Positions 60,616 through 64,000 of a DNA stretch of 64,000 nt are shown one piece after another. The translations under genes and the position numbers were made by a program. The notes beneath the pieces were generated by a model that did no database searches, was not told the origin of the DNA, and saw nothing but the letters and a program-made list of their open reading frames with translations. Location: the NCBI GenBank assembly GCA_037954665.1, contig JBBMOL010000022.1, positions 7,316,001 through 7,380,000 on the forward strand. Direction: 5' to 3'. Source of the DNA: Laguncularia racemosa. Its lineage: Eukaryota; Streptophyta; Magnoliopsida; Myrtales; Combretaceae. Every line of letters begins with the position of its first letter. Position 1 is the first letter of the stretch.

Positions 60616-62578
60616 TTTGGGAGTTGGAATCATTAAAACCTATCAAGTATGATGTGTCCTACATTAACTTACCCCCTTCTAACACAATACTTCTTCCCTC
60701 TATTGTGCAGGAACCAAACCTGGAATTAAAACCCTTACCCGAACATCTAAAGTACATCTTCTTAGGAGAAAATGAGACTCTTGCTGTGATAGTCTCTAAC
60801 AAACTAAGTACTTTAGAAGAAGAAAAGTTGATTCGGGTGTTAAGAGAGTATAAAGAAGCCATTGGATGGTCCATAGCCGATATCAAAGGACTAAGCCCCT
60901 CCACATGCATGCACAAGATTTTAATGGAAGATAATTACAAACCTTCAAGGGAAGTTCAGTGTCGTTTGAACCCGCCTATGATGGAGGTAGTTAAGAAAGA
61001 GATCTTGAAACTTCTTGATGCAGGTATGATCTATCCAATTTCCGATAGCAAATGGGTAAGTCCAATTCAAGTTGTTCCAAAGAAAACAGGCTTGACTGTG
61101 ATTGAAAACTCTGATGGTGAGTTAATTCTTACTCGAGTTCAGAATGGATGGAGGGTTTGTGTTGATTACAGGAAGTTAAATGCGTCAACTAGAAAAGATC
61201 ACTTCCCTCTTCCTTTTCTTGATCAGATGCTTGAACATTTGGCTGGCCATTCTCACTATTGTTGTCTTGATGGTTATTCAGGTTTTCATCAAATTCCAGT
61301 GGCACCGAAAGATCAAGAGAAGACTACTTTCACTTGTCCATTCGGTACTTTTGCATATCGAAGGATGCCTTTTGGGCTCTGCAATGCCCCAGCCACATTC
61401 CAAAGGTGTATGGTTAGTATATTTTCAGATTATGTGGAGAATATCATAGAGGTTTTCATGGATGACTTCACTGTCTATGGTAATTCTTTTGATTCATGTT
61501 TAACTAACCTTACAAAAGTGCTTCAAAGATGTATAGATAAGAATCTAGTGTTGAATTATGAAAAATGTCACTTTATGGTTGAACAGAGTCTCATTTTAGG
61601 TCATATTGTATCCTCTAAAGGGCTTGAAGTCGATAAAGCTAAGGTAGAATTGATTAAATCTTTACCTTACCTTGTAAGTGTACGGGAAATTCTCTCTTTT
61701 CTTCGGAGTGTAGGATTCTATCGACGCTTCATCAAGGATTTTTCCAAGATTACTCAACCCCTATGTCGATTGCTGCAAAAAGAAGTGACATTTGAGTTCG
61801 ATGAGGCCTGCAAACACGCTTTTGACACATTAAGGGATAAGTTAACTTCTGCTCCAATCATCTAACCACCTGACTGGAACCTTCCCTTTGAAATTATGTG
61901 TGATGCGAGCAATTATGCAGTTGGAGCCGTTCTTTGCCAAAGAGTTGGAAGAGCTTCTCATGTCATTTATTACGCTTCCAGAACATTGGATAATGCTCAA
62001 TGCAACTATTCCACAACGAAAAAAGAACTCTTGGCTGTTGTTTTTGCATTAGAAAAATTCATATCATATTTACTTGGTACTAAGGTAATTGTTTACTCTG
62101 ATCATGCAGCTCTCAAATACCTGCTCACGAAGAAGGAGGTGAAACCAAGACTTATTCGATAGATACTCTTATTACAAGAGTTTGATCTGGAAATACACGA
62201 TAGGAAAGGCTCTGAAAACTTAGTTGCCGACCACCTCAGTAGAATAGCTATCAGTGAAGGGTCAACACCAATACAAGATGATTTTCCAGATTAGTATCTC
62301 TTTTCTATTCAAAAGACTATTCCGTGGTATGCTGATATTGTCAACTATTTGGTTACTAAGACACTACCAAGTGACTTGTCTAGGGCTCAAAAAGATAAAA
62401 TTAAAAGTGATGCTAAGTACTATGTATGGGATGATCCGTATTTGTGGAAACATTGTGCTGATCAGATCATTAGAAGGTGTATTTCTCAAGACGATATTCC
62501 TTCTGTCTTGCAATTTTGTCACTCATATGCATGTGGTGGACATTTTGGCCCTAAGAGGATAGCTCAAAAGGTATTAGG
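60603..62578 (+). pseudogene. Athila reverse transcriptase and RNase H
   Basis: RT begins with LREYKEAIGWSIADIKGLSPSTCMHKI, then fingers (SPIQVVPKK), WRVCVDYRKLN, MPFGLCNAPATFQRC and the catalytic FMDD (YVENIIEVFMDDFTVYG). RNase H has CDASNYAVGAVL and YSDHAALKYLL, and ends with LVADHLSR. The integrase zinc-finger His pair (HSYACGGHFG) follows. In-frame stops are at 61863 (APII-TAA-PPDW, Gln expected), 62160 (TAG, Trp expected) and 62292 (TAG). Confidence 0.93.
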
Positions 62579-63619
62579 GTGTGGTTTTTCTGGCCTACAT
62601 TGTTTCGTGATTCTTTTATGTTTTGTAAGTCGTGTGAACGATGTCAAAAAATTGGCAACTTAGGACGTAGAGACCAAATGCCACTTACCCCTATTTTTGC
62701 TTGTGAAATATTTGATATATGGGGTATTGACTTTATGGGTCCTTTTCCTCCTTCTTTCGGTAATGTTTACATCCTTCTTGCTGTGGATTATGTTTCAAAA
62801 TGGGTGGAAGCCAAAGCGACCCGAACTAATGATGCCAAAGTTGTTGTGAATTTTGTTAAATCTCATATTTTTGCTAGGTTCGAGACACTAAAAGCCCTTA
62901 TCAGTGATCGTGGCACACACTTTTGCAATAGAGTAGTGGAAACTCTACTAAAAAAATATAGGATCACTCATCGCACTTCCACCGCATACCACCCTCAAAC
63001 CAATGGATTGGCAGAAGTTTCAAATCGAGAAATCAAGTCTATTCTGGAAAAAACTGTCAATCCAAGCAGGAAGGATTGGAGCACAAGACTTGACGATGCA
63101 CTATGGGCCTACCGAACAGCTTACAAAACCCCTATAGGTATGTCTCCTTATCGTTTGATATTTGGCAAACCGTGCCATCTCCCTATGGAGCTGGAACATA
63201 GGGCGTACTGGGCTGTAAAACAATGTAACATGCGAATGGATGAGGTTGGTGAGCACTGAAAACTTCAATTACAAGAACTCAAGGAAATTCGAAGAGAAGC
63301 TTATGAGAGTACTAAAATCTACAAGGAAAAAACAAAGAATTTTCATGATCAAATGATTTCCCGAAAGAATTTTTCTATAGGTCAAAAAGTATTACTTTAT
63401 CATTCTCGATTGAAGTTGTTTTCTGGAAAACTACAATCATGGTGGATTAGTCCTTTTGTTATCACTGACATATTCTCACATGGTGCAGTTGAAATCGCAA
63501 GTCTTGAAACTGGTAAGAACTTCAAAGTCAATGGTCATCGCTTGAAACCTTTTTGTGAAAGATTTCAAGTATGTAATATTGAAGAAACCAGTTTAACTTA
63601 CCCCGAGTATTGTGATTAA
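62579..63619 (+). pseudogene. Athila integrase
   Basis: A shift of one base near 62590 moves the frame within the zinc-finger region; this frame picks up FFWPTLFRD and the Cys pair CKSCERC. The DDE catalytic core is complete: D in WGIDFMGPFP, D in SDRGTHFCN and E in NGLAEVSNREIK. The GKPCHLPMELEHRAYWAVK block of Athila/Tat integrases follows. A TGA at 63257 (Arg CGA expected) is followed in frame by the C-terminal part (FSIGQKVLLYHSRLKLF ... WWISPFVIT ... NGHRLKPF) to a natural stop at 63617-63619. Confidence 0.93.
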
Positions 63620-64000
63620 TTACAGGAATGTCTAGCCAAAGACGTTAAAGAAAGGCGCTTCATGGGAGGCAACCCATAGCAATTTATTTTATTTTGTTTT
63701 GATTTTAGTTCAGTTTTGATTTTTTTTCTTCTGATTAGCTGCAGCAAGGATACATATCATCAGATGACACTCTCTAGTGCTTAAAGGGAGAACTCCAATT
63801 ACTCTACGCTTCATACCAGGGAAGTACCAGTATTCCTTTTCTCTTATTCTCTAATATTCCTTGTGTTGTTAATTCCTCTTTAATTGTGCTGAATTAGGAA
63901 CAGTGAGGACACTGTTCAAACTAAGTGTGGGGGAGAGGATAATAAAATATAGAGAATAGAGAATTGACTCATACTTTGAATATTTGTCCTTAAGCAATTT
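63620..64000 (+). other. Post-integrase region with Athila-type polypurine-like tract
   Basis: Non-coding. GAGGACACTGTTCAAACTAAGTGTGGGGGAGAGGA (63905-63938) is the conserved tract that follows integrase in Athila elements; the sequence just after it does not match the 5' LTR start (TGATAGAGCC), so the 3' LTR has not begun by the window end. Confidence 0.75.

Larger units (their letters stand above)
56697..64000 (+). mobile_element. Athila-like gypsy element, 5' part, runs off right edge
   Basis: 5' LTR (56697-58371), tRNA-Asp-type PBS (58377-58394), gag, protease, RT, RNase H and integrase follow in order on the plus strand. After integrase an Athila-type polypurine-like tract appears at 63929-63938, where elements of this lineage continue with an env-position gene before the 3' LTR; that part lies outside the window. 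Eight in-frame stops and at least one frameshift in pol make it non-functional. Confidence 0.94.

Overview
The window looks like a gene-poor, repeat-dense stretch of a flowering-plant (probably eudicot) nuclear genome. The DNA is AT-rich. Nearly all recognisable coding sequence belongs to LTR retrotransposons with plant-type primer-binding sites (tRNA-iMet or tRNA-Asp complements). The only host gene is a decayed receptor-like kinase of the plant LRK10L/WAK-associated group. No intact host gene, tRNA or rRNA was recognised, and the species cannot be named from the sequence.

Layout, left to right. 1-3138: 5' half of a Ty3/gypsy element on the minus strand (LTR, PBS, gag, protease, start of RT) running off the left edge. 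3228-5712: LRK10L-type receptor kinase pseudogene, plus strand, four exons. 7204-10290: probable 3.1-kb solo LTR with TATAT target duplications. 13158-21331: a long minus-strand LTR split by a complete but pol-deleted gypsy element (14009-19108, 1018-bp LTRs, TCTTT duplications). 22044-24610: a related long LTR. 24617-31853: a complete, young 7.2-kb gypsy element, minus strand (905-bp LTRs differing at about ten sites, AGTTC duplications), with all domains present but several inactivating lesions. 31917-32575: endogenous pararetrovirus (Caulimoviridae-like) RT/RNase H relic between TA tracts. 32694-42300: degenerate LTR relics and AT-rich DNA. 42301-48504: Athila-like element (GTATA duplications) that lost its PBS and gag-pol but keeps a decayed Athila ORF1. 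48838-52275: three tandem units of about 1.1 kb. 52588-54633: truncated Ty1/copia element bounded by LTR pieces in opposite orientation. 56697-64000: 5' part of an Athila-like gypsy element (1675-bp LTR, tRNA-Asp PBS, gag, protease, RT, RNase H, integrase), continuing past the right edge.

The most unusual signal is shared by elements of different superfamilies. Five LTR types each carry, in U3 and shortly upstream of the TATA box, a local array of short GC-rich inverted words (CACGGCCGTG-like or CCACGCCCC/GGGGCGTGG-like) that stand out from the AT-rich background. In three of them (two gypsy and one copia LTR) the array is also collinear over about 100 bp, and one gypsy and the copia LTR even share the LTR terminus. 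This suggests exchange or convergent acquisition of a regulatory module between Ty3/gypsy and Ty1/copia elements.
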